NCBI GenBank assembly: GCA_045535305.1
Contig: JAZSLJ010000073.1
Location: 194,096-258,095, forward strand
Source of the DNA: UBA1081 sp045535305
GTDB taxonomy: Bacteria; Bacillota; Clostridia; Oscillospirales; Acutalibacteraceae
Direction of reading: 5' to 3'
Length of the DNA stretch: 64,000 nt
The translations under genes were made by a program, and so were the position numbers. Of the stretch, positions 1 through 8,474 are shown piece by piece (within the stretch, counting starts at the first letter, position 1; the number at the start of each line of letters is the position of its first letter). The notes under the pieces are model-generated. The model was not told where the DNA came from, ran no database searches, and was given only the letters and a program-made list of their open reading frames with translations.

Positions 1-633
1 AATAGCCATATAAACATCAGTGTATGAATACATACCCTGTGTTTTGGTTTCTGGGTTCTGAATCGTTCCAAAGAAATAGAATTGTCCGTTTTTTTCGAAA
101 CAATATCTCAGTGCCGATCCTTCGACTCCGTCAAACGGTGTGTCGAACTGTACTCTTCCATCTTTGTCACATTTTATTACGCGAGAGGCAAAACCTTTAT
201 CACTTGCCCATGTGTTTTGATCATAAGCGTAGTCCGAAAAACCAAGAACAAATAAAAATCCTCCGTCTTCTGTTGCGGTAAGTGCGGAGATATGGTATGC
301 ATCGTCGGAACTGCATGTATATGTGGCGAGATCATTTCCGTACACATCCATCATACGAACCTTCTGCGTGACAGATTTATTTTCCTCATCCACAGATAGG
401 ATCTCCGCCTTGAGCAATCTTCCGTCAAATGCGGCGATATCGTTAAAGAAATTGTTCTCAATGACTTTCTGGAACTCCGCTGGAATATCCCCAAATTGTT
501 CAACATTTTTGCGTTCATCATAAAGCGTCGTGGATTTGTTATTTGTTGTCATATCGTTTCCTGAGCATCCCGACAAAGTAGAAATGCATACTAAAACAAC
601 AAGCAGATATAGCACAACCAATTGTTTTTTCAT
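1..633 (-). CDS. Secreted lipoprotein, C-terminus beyond window edge
   Basis: The frame is open from an ATG at 633 down to base 1 (211 codons) and runs off the window, so the C-terminus is missing. Residues 1-22 form a lipoprotein signal: MKKQ, a hydrophobic run, then the lipobox L-S-G-C with the lipidated cysteine at residue 23. The mature part begins with a polar, flexible stretch (GNDMTTNNKSTT). It continues with short beta-strand-like segments (EDGGFLFVLGFSD, NGQFYFFGTIQNPET) of the kind found in beta-propeller or sugar-binding surface lipoproteins. I do not recognise the family. An AAGGAG ribosome binding site lies at 645-650, and a promoter at 687-715 reads the same way. Surface location is confident; function is unknown. 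Confidence 0.8.
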   Translation of the reverse strand, partial: MKKQLVVLYLLVVLVCISTLSGCSGNDMTTNNKSTTLYDERKNVEQFGDIPAEFQKVIENNFFNDIAAFDGRLLKAEILSVDEENKSVTQKVRMMDVYGNDLATYTCSSDDAYHISALTATEDGGFLFVLGFSDYAYDQNTWASDKGFASRVIKCDKDGRVQFDTPFDGVEGSALRYCFEKNGQFYFFGTIQNPETKTQGMYSYTDVYMAI

Positions 634-686
634 CTTCTGAGCATCTCCTTTCTGACAATCGACGGTCTTAAATTCCTATTACTTAA

Positions 687-715
687 ATAATACCGTATTC
701 TTGAAATAAATGCAA
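687..715 (-). promoter_or_regulatory. Sigma-A-type promoter of the lipoprotein gene
   Basis: On the minus strand, TTGCAT (715-710) is followed by a 17-bp spacer and TATTAT (692-687), placed about 55 bp before the ATG. The -35 box directly abuts the hairpin that ends the tRNA-Leu unit. Confidence 0.55.
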
Positions 716-751
716 CTACCGCCAATGATACGATTGTATCATTGGCGGTAG
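716..751 (-). terminator. Perfect hairpin downstream of tRNA-Leu
   Basis: A perfect 16-bp inverted repeat (arms 716-731 and 736-751, loop GATT) sits 6 bp after the tRNA-Leu 3' end in the direction of tRNA transcription. It is followed on the minus strand by a moderately U-rich stretch (TTGCATTTATTTC). The position suggests termination or 3' processing of the tRNA transcript. The unusually perfect symmetry could also be read as a protein binding site. Confidence 0.6.
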
Positions 752-757
752 GTATTA

Positions 758-844
758 TGGTGCCGGTGACCGGACTTGAACCGGTACGGTGTTGCCACCG
801 AGGGATTTTAAGTCCCTTGCGTCTGCCTATTCCGCCACACCGGC
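758..844 (-). tRNA. tRNA-Leu (anticodon UAA)
   Basis: The minus-strand sequence from 844 folds as a class II tRNA. The acceptor stem is GCCGGTG/CACCGGC with discriminator A and an encoded CCA at 760-758. The anticodon stem-loop is AGGGA-CTTAAAA-TCCCT with anticodon TAA. A long variable arm (CGGTGGCAACACCG) and a T-arm GGTTCAAGTCC follow. The long variable arm and the anticodon agree on leucine. It stands alone, not in a tRNA cluster. Confidence 0.95.
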
Positions 845-1022
845 AAATAACAGCAAAAATTATTATATGCTATTTATTGAAAAAAGTCAAGAGAATTCCA
901 AGAAAAATCTATTTATAAATATTATATTATAATTTATAAGATAATTTAACTATAATTTTAGATATAATTAATTGATTTTAAAAATTTTTTTGTGCAAAAT
1001 CTAACAAAGTTCTTTTTTGCTA

Positions 1023-1050
1023 TTGCAAATTCGTCAAAATAAGGTACAAT
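1023..1050 (+). promoter_or_regulatory. Promoter of prs
   Basis: TTGCAA (1023-1028), a 16-bp spacer and TACAAT (1045-1050) lie 31 bp before the prs start codon. A GGAGG ribosome binding site follows at 1068-1072. Confidence 0.6.
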
Positions 1051-1081
1051 AGAAGTAAGATTATTTTGGAGGTTTATTTAA

Positions 1082-2272
1082 ATGCCAGTTTTAACCGAAG
1101 AACTTACACGAATCCCTGTTGGACAGCTTGGAATTATTGCACTCCCCGGCTGTGATGAGCTTGCTCAGAAAGTTGATAAGTATATTGTCGATTGGAGAAA
1201 AGAAAAAATAAGCGAACATAAAACATCTATCGCTTTTTATGGTTATCTTAAAGATACATATCTTATGGATGTTACTTTCCCCCGTTTTGGTACAGGTGAA
1301 GGTAAAGCTGTTATCCACGAATCCGTAAGAGGTGCAGACGTTTATATTGTTGTTGACGTTTTTAATTACGGTATCACCCACAATGCTTACGGTGTTGATA
1401 TTCCCATGTCCCCCGATGAACACTTTTCAAATCTTAAAAGAGCTATTGCTGCATGTGCAGGTAAGGCTGAAAGAATTACAGTTATTATGCCCATGCTTTA
1501 TGAAGGCAGACAGCATAAGAGAAGCAACCGTGAGTCTTTGGACTGTGCATTGGCTCTTCAGGAACTTTGCAATCTTATGGGTGTTGATAATATTATCACA
1601 TTTGATGCTCACGACCCCAGAGTGCAGAACGCTATTCCTCTTAAAGGTTTTGAAAATGTTCAGACTACTTACCAGATGATTAAAGCTCTTGTAAGAAATG
1701 TTAAGGATTTCAAAATTGATAATGACCATCTTATGATTATCTCCCCCGATGAAGGCGGTATTCAGAGATGTATTTATTACTCAACAGTTCTCGGTGTTGA
1801 CCTTGGTATGTTCTATAAGCGCAGAGATTACTCTGTAATTGTTAACGGCAGAAATCCTATTATTGCTCACGAATTCCTCGGCGATAATGTTGAGGGCAAG
1901 GATGTTGTTATCGTTGATGATATGATTTCATCCGGCGATTCAATGATTGAGGTTGCTACAAAGCTTAAAGAACTTAAAGCAAGAAGAATCTTTATGTGTT
2001 CAGCATTCGGTCTTTTCTGTAACGGTCTTGACGCTTTTGATAAAGCATACGCAAACGGACTTATTGACGGTGTGTTTACAACAAACCTTGTATACCGCAC
2101 TCCTGAGCTTCTTAAGAGAGATTGGTATTATACTGTTGATATGTCCAAGTATATTGCATTACTTGTTGATAGTCTTAATGAAGATAAGTCAATCAGCCCC
2201 CTTCTTAATCCCGGTGAGAGAATTGAAAAATTCCTCAAGGCAAACGGATATAATGTTCATGCTTCAAAATAA
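1082..2272 (+). CDS. prs: Ribose-phosphate pyrophosphokinase (long clostridial form)
   Basis: It converts ribose 5-phosphate and ATP to PRPP, the precursor of purines, pyrimidines, His, Trp and NAD. The protein has 396 residues, about 80 longer than the classical 315-residue enzyme, and matches the longer PRPP synthetase type found in Clostridia. The PRPP-binding loop of type I phosphoribosyltransferases is visible as VVIVDDMISSGDSMIE near residues 275-290. It differs from the usual VDDMIDTAGT, as expected for this subgroup. An earlier segment, TFDAHDPRVQNAIP near residue 175, corresponds to the family's conserved DLHAxQIQGFF region. The ATG has a GGAGG 9 bp upstream. The next gene follows at a 24-bp spacing, so the two may be co-transcribed. 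Confidence 0.85.
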   Translation: MPVLTEELTRIPVGQLGIIALPGCDELAQKVDKYIVDWRKEKISEHKTSIAFYGYLKDTYLMDVTFPRFGTGEGKAVIHESVRGADVYIVVDVFNYGITHNAYGVDIPMSPDEHFSNLKRAIAACAGKAERITVIMPMLYEGRQHKRSNRESLDCALALQELCNLMGVDNIITFDAHDPRVQNAIPLKGFENVQTTYQMIKALVRNVKDFKIDNDHLMIISPDEGGIQRCIYYSTVLGVDLGMFYKRRDYSVIVNGRNPIIAHEFLGDNVEGKDVVIVDDMISSGDSMIEVATKLKELKARRIFMCSAFGLFCNGLDAFDKAYANGLIDGVFTTNLVYRTPELLKRDWYYTVDMSKYIALLVDSLNEDKSISPLLNPGERIEKFLKANGYNVHASK

Positions 2273-2296
2273 TTAACCTATAAAAAGGTGATTCAT

Positions 2297-3235
2297 ATGA
2301 TTGGAACTTGTAATACTTACACATATAAATCGGCATCCGGTCTTTGTGATATATCAGCATGGGGCTACTTACCTGTTGATAATACAAAAATCAAAGGCAT
2401 TGTACAGATTGCTCACGGTATGGCTGAACACCATAAGCGTTATGAGGATTTTATTTCATATCTTAATGATAACGGGTATGCTGTATTTATTAATGACCAT
2501 CTCGGCCACGGTAAATCTGTTTCTGATGATTCTCAGCTCGGATTTTTCGGAACAGAAAACGGATGGAAGAATCTTGTTGATGATGTAAAAAGTCTTACTG
2601 AAATTGCAAAAAACGTGGTTCCTGATGTTCCTGTTATTCTTTTCGGACACAGTATGGGCTCATTTGTTGCAAGACTTTATTCTTCGATGTATGGTGATTT
2701 GATAAACGGTACGATTTATTGCGGAACAGCAGGTGCAAATCCCGCTGCAGGTATAGGTCTTACTGTTGTTAAATCTATAATTAAGATTAAAGGAACACAT
2801 CACCGTTCTAAGCTTATAAACAGCCTTGCATTCGGTGCATATAACAGTAAAATAAAGTCTGCAAGAACTGCTTTTGACTGGCTTACAAGAGATGATGATA
2901 TTGTAGACAGATATATTGAAGATGATTATTGCGGATTCCTGTTTACTGCATGCGGTTATAAAGACTTAATGCAGATGATAGTTTATATTAATAATCCTGA
3001 ATGGTTTTCATCTGTCAGAGCTGACTTGCCGATATATCTTGTTGCCGGTGATGCTGACCCTGTCGGCAACTACGGTAAAGGAATAAAGGAAGTTTATCAT
3101 AATCTTGTTTCAACAGGTCATTCAGATGTTACAATAAAGTTGTTTGCAGATGACAGACATGAGATACTTAATGAAAAAGACAAAAATGACGTTTACAGAA
3201 GCGTTTTGTCTTGGATTAATGCAATAGTTGAATAA
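2297..3235 (+). CDS. Alpha/beta hydrolase, monoacylglycerol lipase / lysophospholipase type
   Basis: This cytosolic serine hydrolase of the Hydrolase_4 family (312 aa) probably cleaves acyl esters of lipids or other small esters. The features seen are the early HGMAEHHKRYEDF motif, the DHLGHGKS segment, the nucleophile elbow G-H-S-M-G-S (Ser about 119), the acid in VAGDADPVG and the histidine in DDRHEILNE. There is no signal peptide. A GTG at 2288 is in frame, but AAGG at 2285-2288 overlaps it and sits correctly for the ATG at 2297, which I chose. It lies 24 bp after prs and ends at a strong bidirectional terminator. The substrate cannot be inferred from the neighbours. Confidence 0.85.
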   Translation: MIGTCNTYTYKSASGLCDISAWGYLPVDNTKIKGIVQIAHGMAEHHKRYEDFISYLNDNGYAVFINDHLGHGKSVSDDSQLGFFGTENGWKNLVDDVKSLTEIAKNVVPDVPVILFGHSMGSFVARLYSSMYGDLINGTIYCGTAGANPAAGIGLTVVKSIIKIKGTHHRSKLINSLAFGAYNSKIKSARTAFDWLTRDDDIVDRYIEDDYCGFLFTACGYKDLMQMIVYINNPEWFSSVRADLPIYLVAGDADPVGNYGKGIKEVYHNLVSTGHSDVTIKLFADDRHEILNEKDKNDVYRSVLSWINAIVE

Positions 3236-3243
3236 AAAAATTT

Positions 3244-3270
3244 ACTCCCGAATTATTCGGGAGTTTTTTT
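3244..3270. terminator. Bidirectional terminator
   Basis: ACTCCCGAA-TTA-TTCGGGAGT (3244-3264) is followed by T7 on the plus strand and preceded by A-rich sequence that supplies Us on the minus strand. It ends the rightward prs-hydrolase unit and the leftward PHP gene. Confidence 0.9.
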
Positions 3271-3275
3271 ATGTA

Positions 3276-4061
3276 TTAAAAATCAAATTTATCGGATTCT
3301 TTCAGATCGAGGATTGTGATTATATTTTCAAAATTCTCTTTTGCTTCATCTAATGCTTTGACCTTGTGTGAATCACTGCCGAGATAAAACTTGCATCCGC
3401 AATCCTTTGCTATATAATATGGTCTGAAGATAATTTCTTTAAGCTCATCGCTCATATTTAATGATTTTACATTAAGTTCAATTCCCAAGCCTTTTTTCGC
3501 GCTTTCAGAGAATAATTCATACATGGCTTCATTTGGAATTGAGGCAATTACAGAAGGTGTTTTTTCGCGGAAAATATGACCGCAAGTGAGATGTGCTATG
3601 CCCATTTTATGAAACGGTAAATCTTTTTTGAGTAATTCTCTGAATCTGTTAATCCATGCATCTGCCCTACCCTGTATTGTGTCAACACCTTCTTTAATTG
3701 TATATCCTGATAAATGTAAGTGTGTAGTGGGTATAACTATAAAATCAAATTTATCAATACGTTCTTTACTTATACCCACAGTATAATTCATATCCATATC
3801 TGTTTCTGCACCAAAACAGAATTTTACTTCTGAGTCGTTTGGTAAAGGTAATGCGGATATAAGGAATTCAAAACGCTGTTTTTCGTGCCATGTAGCTATA
3901 CTTTCAACTTTTTCATCCCACAAATGATTTGTAAGGCATATTTTTTTATAATTATTTCTTTTGGCATATTCATAAATAGCTTCAGGTGTCTGCTCGGGGT
4001 CATGACAACAAGGTGAAATCGTAGAATGAATATGATAATCATGGTCTGCTATATATCGCAT
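3276..4061 (-). CDS. PHP-domain phosphoesterase (histidinol-phosphatase-like)
   Basis: This is a 261-residue metal-dependent phosphoesterase of the PHP superfamily. The expected metal ligands appear in order: the HxH motif in DYHIHST, TNH near residue 47, the GAE segment (FCFGAETDMD), H in TTHLHLSG, GIAHLTCGH, and a C-terminal GSDSHK. The overall layout resembles HisK-type histidinol phosphatases. No his gene is nearby, so a different phosphate ester is equally possible. An in-frame TTG at 4070 has no room for a ribosome binding site. The ATG at 4061 has GGAG 8 bp upstream and was chosen. The gene is monocistronic, between a terminator and the coat genes. Confidence 0.8.
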   Translation of the reverse strand: MRYIADHDYHIHSTISPCCHDPEQTPEAIYEYAKRNNYKKICLTNHLWDEKVESIATWHEKQRFEFLISALPLPNDSEVKFCFGAETDMDMNYTVGISKERIDKFDFIVIPTTHLHLSGYTIKEGVDTIQGRADAWINRFRELLKKDLPFHKMGIAHLTCGHIFREKTPSVIASIPNEAMYELFSESAKKGLGIELNVKSLNMSDELKEIIFRPYYIAKDCGCKFYLGSDSHKVKALDEAKENFENIITILDLKESDKFDF

Positions 4062-4131
4062 TAATATCAACTCCTTTTATTATAATAACATATACAAAAT
4101 CCTCAAGCAATAGCTTGAGGACTTATTTTTA

Positions 4132-4404
4132 TTATAAAGTCTGCTGAATGTTGCTGAATTTAGTAAATGTCGCTGAAACCTTCTGTTGCTCAGCAGATGC
4201 AGGTGAATACCAACCTCTTGTAAGCATCTGATCAAATACGCTCTGCTGAAGATTGTGTTCCTCGCGGAGGATATTGAGAAAATCTGTTCTTAATTGCTGA
4301 TTAACGCATTCGTTGGTAAAAGTATTGTATGTGCCAGTAATCATTTTTTGTGATGATAAAATATCATCCATTATTTCTTTGTCTGTCATAGGATTTTGTG
4401 CCAT
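4132..4404 (-). CDS. CotF-like spore coat protein
   Basis: This small helical protein of 90 residues matches the Coat F (CotF) family: TDKEIMDDILSSQKMI, then TNECVNQQLRTDFLNIL and a hydrophobic/aromatic second half with GWYSP. It is probably deposited on the forespore surface under mother-cell control. It is preceded by GAGGGG and starts 16 bp after the stop of a second small coat-like gene, so the pair form a two-gene unit. Coat assignment is by family resemblance. No sigma-E or sigma-K promoter could be identified with confidence. Confidence 0.75.
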   Translation of the reverse strand: MAQNPMTDKEIMDDILSSQKMITGTYNTFTNECVNQQLRTDFLNILREEHNLQQSVFDQMLTRGWYSPASAEQQKVSATFTKFSNIQQTL

Positions 4405-4420
4405 TTTATATTTACCCCTC

Positions 4421-4609
4421 TTAATTTCCTAAATATGACATTATAGTGTCGAAGTGAGTTTTGTGCTGTGCTGCAAGATTTTCACATGTTGTTTTAAGCT
4501 GTGCATCCTGGCACATAGTTGCATAATTTTTGTACTTTTTAATCAAGAGCTGTTCCTGATTGAGCTGATCCTCAATTGCTGAAAGCTCTTTTGCTGTAAT
4601 GTTCTGCAT
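4421..4609 (-). CDS. Small coat-associated / ferritin-like helical protein
   Basis: A 62-residue, two-helix protein (TAKELSAIEDQLNQEQLLIKK, then CQDAQLKTTCENLAAQHKTHFD). It resembles the short N-terminal modules of CotF and spore-coat ferritin-like proteins that commonly pair with a CotF gene. Two cysteines are present. An upstream in-frame ATG at 4636 precedes the ribosome binding site (AGAGGTG), so the ATG at 4609 was chosen. It is the first gene of a two-gene operon with the CotF-like gene and is predicted to be expressed during sporulation. Confidence 0.7.
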   Translation of the reverse strand: MQNITAKELSAIEDQLNQEQLLIKKYKNYATMCQDAQLKTTCENLAAQHKTHFDTIMSYLGN

Positions 4610-4670
4610 ATATAACACCTCTTTTTTTATTATCATTTATATTATTTTTTTTAATCAATCGATTATACAT

Positions 4671-4702
4671 AAAAAATCAGCACCGATTATAAATCAGTGC
4701 TG
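4671..4702 (-). terminator. Terminator of pckG
   Basis: On the minus strand CAGCACTGAT-TTATA-ATCGGTGCTG (4702-4678, one G-U pair) is followed by T6 (4676-4671). It lies 20 bp after the pckG stop codon. Confidence 0.85.
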
Positions 4703-4721
4703 AAAATTACAGGATTAAAAA

Positions 4722-6500
4722 TTATTTAAGGTTTGCTTTAAGTGTTTCGAGCTCTGCAAGAAGAGTTGCGGGCATCTTATCACCAAATTTAGCATAGAAT
4801 TCTTCAATACCCTTTGTTTCGTCAAGCCAGAGAGACTTATCAACTTCAAGGATAGATTTAAGGCTTTCAAGGCTAACTTCGTCTTCGATACCGCTGATGT
4901 TGATATCTTCCGCATAAGGAACATAACCGATAGCAGTTTCTTTTGCATCAACCTTACCATCGCATCTGTTGAGGATCCACTCAAGAACTCTGAGGTTGTC
5001 GCCGAAACCGGGCCACATAAAGTTGCCTTCATCATCCTTACGGAACCAGTTAACATTGAAGAATTTGGGAGCTTTATCTTCATCGAGTGTTGCACCGATG
5101 TTGATCCAATGCTGCCAATAATCAGCCATATTGTAGCCGCAGAAAGGAAGCATAGCCATAGGATCACGACGAACAACACCTACTGCACCTGCAGCTGCAG
5201 CTGTTGTTTCAGATGCCATAATTGAACCTACGAATACACCATTGTTCCAACTCTTTGCCTGGTATACGAGAGGAGCAAGCTTTGCTCTTCTGCCGCCGAA
5301 TACGAATGCAGAAACGGGAACACCTGCGGGATTTTCGAATTCACTGCTGAGACAAGGACAGTTAACTGTGGGAGCTGTGAATCTTGAGTTGGGGTGAGCA
5401 CCTTTTTCTGTTGATTCAGCACCGTTCCAAGCATTACCAAGCCAATCCATTGCATTTGTAGGAGGATTCTTGTCAAGACCTTCCCACCAAACAGTGTTAT
5501 TATCAAGATTGTGAACAACGTTTGTAAAGATTGTGCCTTTCTTTGTAGAAAGAAGAGCATTGGGGTTTGATTTCATATTTGTGCCGGGAGCAACGCCAAA
5601 GAAACCGTTTTCGGGGTTAATAGCGTAAAGTCTGCCGTCTTCACCTTTACGGATCCAGGAAATATCATCGCCAACACACCATACTTTGTAGCCGGCCTTC
5701 TGATATCCTTCGGGAGGAATAAGCATAGCAAGGTTTGTTTTACCGCAAGCTGAGGGGAATGCAGCACAAATGTATTTAACTTCGCCCTGGGGGTTTTCAA
5801 CGCCGAGGATAAGCATGTGTTCAGCCTGCCAGCCTTCTTTCCAACCCTGGTAAGAAGCAATACGAAGAGCGAAGCACTTTTTGCCGAGAAGAACGTTTCC
5901 GCCGTAACCTGAGTTTACGGAGATGATAGTGTTGTCCTGAGGGAACTGACAGATCCAACGCTTTTCAGCATCAATATCACATTTACAATGAAGACCTCTA
6001 ACCCAGTCTTCGCTGTCGCCGAGTACGTCAAGAACTTTCTTGCCGACTCTTGTCATGATAGCCATGTTGGGAACAACATAGATAGGGTCTGTAAGCTCAA
6101 TACCGGCTTTTGAGAAAGGTGAACCGATGGGGCCCATTGAATAAGGGATAACATACATTGTTCTGCCTTTGTAACTATCTTTAGCTATGTCGTAAAGCAT
6201 TTCATAGCACTTTGTGGGTTCCATCCAATGGTTTGTGGGGCCTGCTTCTTCTTCTGTGGGAGTACAGATAAGAGTTCTGTCTTCAACACGAGCAACGTCG
6301 TTGGGCTTTGTTCTGTGAAGATAACATTCGGGAAGTAATTCATCGTTAAGTTTGATCATTTCGCCTGTTGAAACAGCTTCAGCACGCAGTGCATTGATCT
6401 GTTCTTCAGAACCGTCAATCCAAACGATTTTGTCGGGCTTAACAAGGTCAGCTTTTTCGCTGATCCATGCAAGGATGGATTTGTTTGTTGTAAGTTCCAT
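4722..6500 (-). CDS. pckG: Phosphoenolpyruvate carboxykinase, GTP-dependent type
   Basis: It interconverts oxaloacetate + GTP and PEP + CO2 + GDP, in gluconeogenesis or, in many gut anaerobes, in CO2-fixing anaplerosis. At 592 residues it has the size and motifs of the GTP class rather than the ~530-residue ATP class: the kinase-1 loop FPSACGKTNLAML, the metal-binding segment VWCVGDDISWI, and the HPNSRFTAP and PMAMLPFCGYNMADYWQHW regions. The start codon is preceded by AAAGGAGAG. It is monocistronic with its own terminator. GTP-type enzymes are less common than ATP-type among Firmicutes. Confidence 0.95.
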   Translation of the reverse strand: MELTTNKSILAWISEKADLVKPDKIVWIDGSEEQINALRAEAVSTGEMIKLNDELLPECYLHRTKPNDVARVEDRTLICTPTEEEAGPTNHWMEPTKCYEMLYDIAKDSYKGRTMYVIPYSMGPIGSPFSKAGIELTDPIYVVPNMAIMTRVGKKVLDVLGDSEDWVRGLHCKCDIDAEKRWICQFPQDNTIISVNSGYGGNVLLGKKCFALRIASYQGWKEGWQAEHMLILGVENPQGEVKYICAAFPSACGKTNLAMLIPPEGYQKAGYKVWCVGDDISWIRKGEDGRLYAINPENGFFGVAPGTNMKSNPNALLSTKKGTIFTNVVHNLDNNTVWWEGLDKNPPTNAMDWLGNAWNGAESTEKGAHPNSRFTAPTVNCPCLSSEFENPAGVPVSAFVFGGRRAKLAPLVYQAKSWNNGVFVGSIMASETTAAAAGAVGVVRRDPMAMLPFCGYNMADYWQHWINIGATLDEDKAPKFFNVNWFRKDDEGNFMWPGFGDNLRVLEWILNRCDGKVDAKETAIGYVPYAEDINISGIEDEVSLESLKSILEVDKSLWLDETKGIEEFYAKFGDKMPATLLAELETLKANLK

Positions 6501-6590
6501 TTATAATTCTCTCCTTTTAAGATAAAATATACTGAATTTTGTTAAATGTTTTTGTATTAAAAAAACATCAAAATCATATAAATGATAACA

Positions 6591-7607
6591 TTAAATGCAA
6601 ATTTTGTCAATAGATAAAGATGCTATTGCATTAAGATTTTCTTTAGCGATATGACCTGCTTTGAACTCATAATAACCCTGAGCTCCTACCATTGCTGCAT
6701 TATCACCGCAAAAAGCTAAATCAGGCATATAGAGTTCTATATTTTTTATATTACATAATGTTATCAGCTCTCTTCTCAAAACTGAGTTTGCGCTCACACC
6801 GCCTGCAATAACTAACTTATTGTGTCCGGTAATTTCAATAGCTTTCATAGTATTATCAGTAAGGCATTTTACTACTTGCTTTATATATGAAGCTCCCAAA
6901 TCTTCTATATTTATAGTTTCACCTTTTTGATTAGCATTATGTATAATATTTATTACAGATGTTTTAAGTCCCGAAAAGCTGAAATCCAGAGGTGCGCCAT
7001 CAATTTTGGGATAGGGAAATTTATATGCATCTGCATTACCGTTTTTGGCAATTTTATCAAGATTTGCACCGCCGGGATAAGGAATATTCATAGCTCTTGC
7101 GGCTTTATCAAGACACTCTCCTGCAGCATCATCCCTTGTTCTTCCGATTATTTCAAATTCAGTATAACTTTTTACATTTATTATATGACTGTGCCCGCCT
7201 GAAACAACCAATGCAAGAAAAGGAGGTTCGAGTTCAGTATTAGTAATGTAATTTGCCGCTATATGTGAGCGCAAATGATGAACAGGGATAAGGGGTTTTT
7301 GTGTGGCAAATGCAAGACCTTTTGCAAAATTCACACCAACCAATAATGCTCCGATAAGACCGGGTGCATAAGTTACGGCTATTGCGTCAATGTCATCATA
7401 GGTGCATGATGCATCGATAAGAGCATTTTTTACAACATCCGATATATTTTCAGCATGTCGGCGTGATGCAATTTCGGGTACTACACCGCCGTATTTTTTG
7501 TGTTCTTCAACTTGTGATGATATAACATTTGACAGCACTACCCTGCCGTTTTCCACAACTGCGGCGGCTGTTTCATCACAAGATGATTCGATTGCAAGTA
7601 TTTTCAT
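6591..7607 (-). CDS. tsaD: tRNA N6-threonylcarbamoyladenosine transferase TsaD
   Basis: It transfers the threonylcarbamoyl group from TC-AMP to A37 of ANN-decoding tRNAs, together with TsaB and TsaE. It has 338 residues with the canonical ASKHA/Kae1 features: LAIESSCDETAAAVV at the N-terminus, metal ligands in HHLRSHI, the phosphate loop VVSGGHSHI, DDAAGECLDKAAR, FSFSGLKT, and VIAGGVSANSVLR. Its ATG lies 2 bp after the stop of the phosphatase-RimI fusion, whose terminal codons carry its GGAG, so it is translationally coupled. No tsaB or tsaE is in the window. A divergent paralogue lies at 29971-30903. Confidence 0.95.
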   Translation of the reverse strand: MKILAIESSCDETAAAVVENGRVVLSNVISSQVEEHKKYGGVVPEIASRRHAENISDVVKNALIDASCTYDDIDAIAVTYAPGLIGALLVGVNFAKGLAFATQKPLIPVHHLRSHIAANYITNTELEPPFLALVVSGGHSHIINVKSYTEFEIIGRTRDDAAGECLDKAARAMNIPYPGGANLDKIAKNGNADAYKFPYPKIDGAPLDFSFSGLKTSVINIIHNANQKGETINIEDLGASYIKQVVKCLTDNTMKAIEITGHNKLVIAGGVSANSVLRRELITLCNIKNIELYMPDLAFCGDNAAMVGAQGYYEFKAGHIAKENLNAIASLSIDKICI

Positions 7608-7609
7608 AT

Positions 7610-8470
7610 TTAATCTCCGTTAAAATATTTTGTCATTATCAATGCATCTTCAGTAGGTTTAGAATAAAAATTCTTTCGCTTACCTAATATTATGAATCCG
7701 CATTTAGTATATAGATTTATTGCAGGAATATTTGATTCTCTTACCTCAAGCGTAAGTGATTCCGTATTGTTATTTTTACACCATTCAATAATCTTTTGTA
7801 AAAGTTTTGTTCCCAAACCTGCTTTTCTGAAATTTTCAACAACTGCGACAGTGTTGATGCATACTTCGCCTAATGTGTCATCACAGCATATATATCCTAC
7901 AGGCTTGCCGAGGTATCTTGCTGTATAATTAACAGAATAATTTTTTTTGATTTGACTGAAAAATGAATCACTACTCCAAGGTTCGGAAAAGTTGTCTTTT
8001 TCAATCTTAGTAACCTCACATATGTCAGATTCTGTCATTTCTGAAATTTGTATAAACAAATCTGATTCAAGCAGCTTATCAATTTCCTGTTCAATCATTC
8101 TTGCACATTCAGAATATATTTCCTCGTCATACATAAACGGATCAGGAATACCGTCTCCGAGAAGAATGAGCTTATTTTTTGGTACATATGAAAAAAGATG
8201 CATATAATGCGATTTTGCAAGACAAATTATAAAATCTGCTTCATCAATAATATACTGATTAATTTGCCTTGATCGGTGAGCTGATATATCAATTCCCTTA
8301 TCAAGCATAACTTTTACAGCATTTGGGGTTGCCTCATCTCCCGTGATAGCTCCTGTTCCGCAACTTGAAATATTCAGATACTCGCAAAAATTTTCAGTTT
8401 TTTGCTTGAATATTCCTTCAGCCATCGGGCTTCTGCATGTGTTACCGGTACATACAAATACTATATTCAT
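7610..8470 (-). CDS. Fusion: YwlE-type protein-arginine phosphatase + RimI acetyltransferase
   Basis: A single uninterrupted 286-residue frame with two enzymes. Residues 1-145 are a low-molecular-weight phosphatase: the loop C7-T-G-N-T-C-R-S14 and the acid in DPFMYDEE. Threonine at position 11 is the residue known to favour phospho-arginine in YwlE over phosphotyrosine. Residues 150-286 are a GNAT domain of RimI type (VAVVENFRKAGLGTKLL acetyl-CoA loop, NLYTKCGFIILGKRKNFY, ALIMTK), which acetylates the N-terminus of ribosomal protein S18. An in-frame ATG at 8518 lies inside polA; the ATG at 8470, behind AAAGGGG, starts directly at the phosphatase fold. It is placed between polA and tsaD. Confidence 0.9.
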   Translation of the reverse strand: MNIVFVCTGNTCRSPMAEGIFKQKTENFCEYLNISSCGTGAITGDEATPNAVKVMLDKGIDISAHRSRQINQYIIDEADFIICLAKSHYMHLFSYVPKNKLILLGDGIPDPFMYDEEIYSECARMIEQEIDKLLESDLFIQISEMTESDICEVTKIEKDNFSEPWSSDSFFSQIKKNYSVNYTARYLGKPVGYICCDDTLGEVCINTVAVVENFRKAGLGTKLLQKIIEWCKNNNTESLTLEVRESNIPAINLYTKCGFIILGKRKNFYSKPTEDALIMTKYFNGD

Positions 8471-8474
8471 ATGA

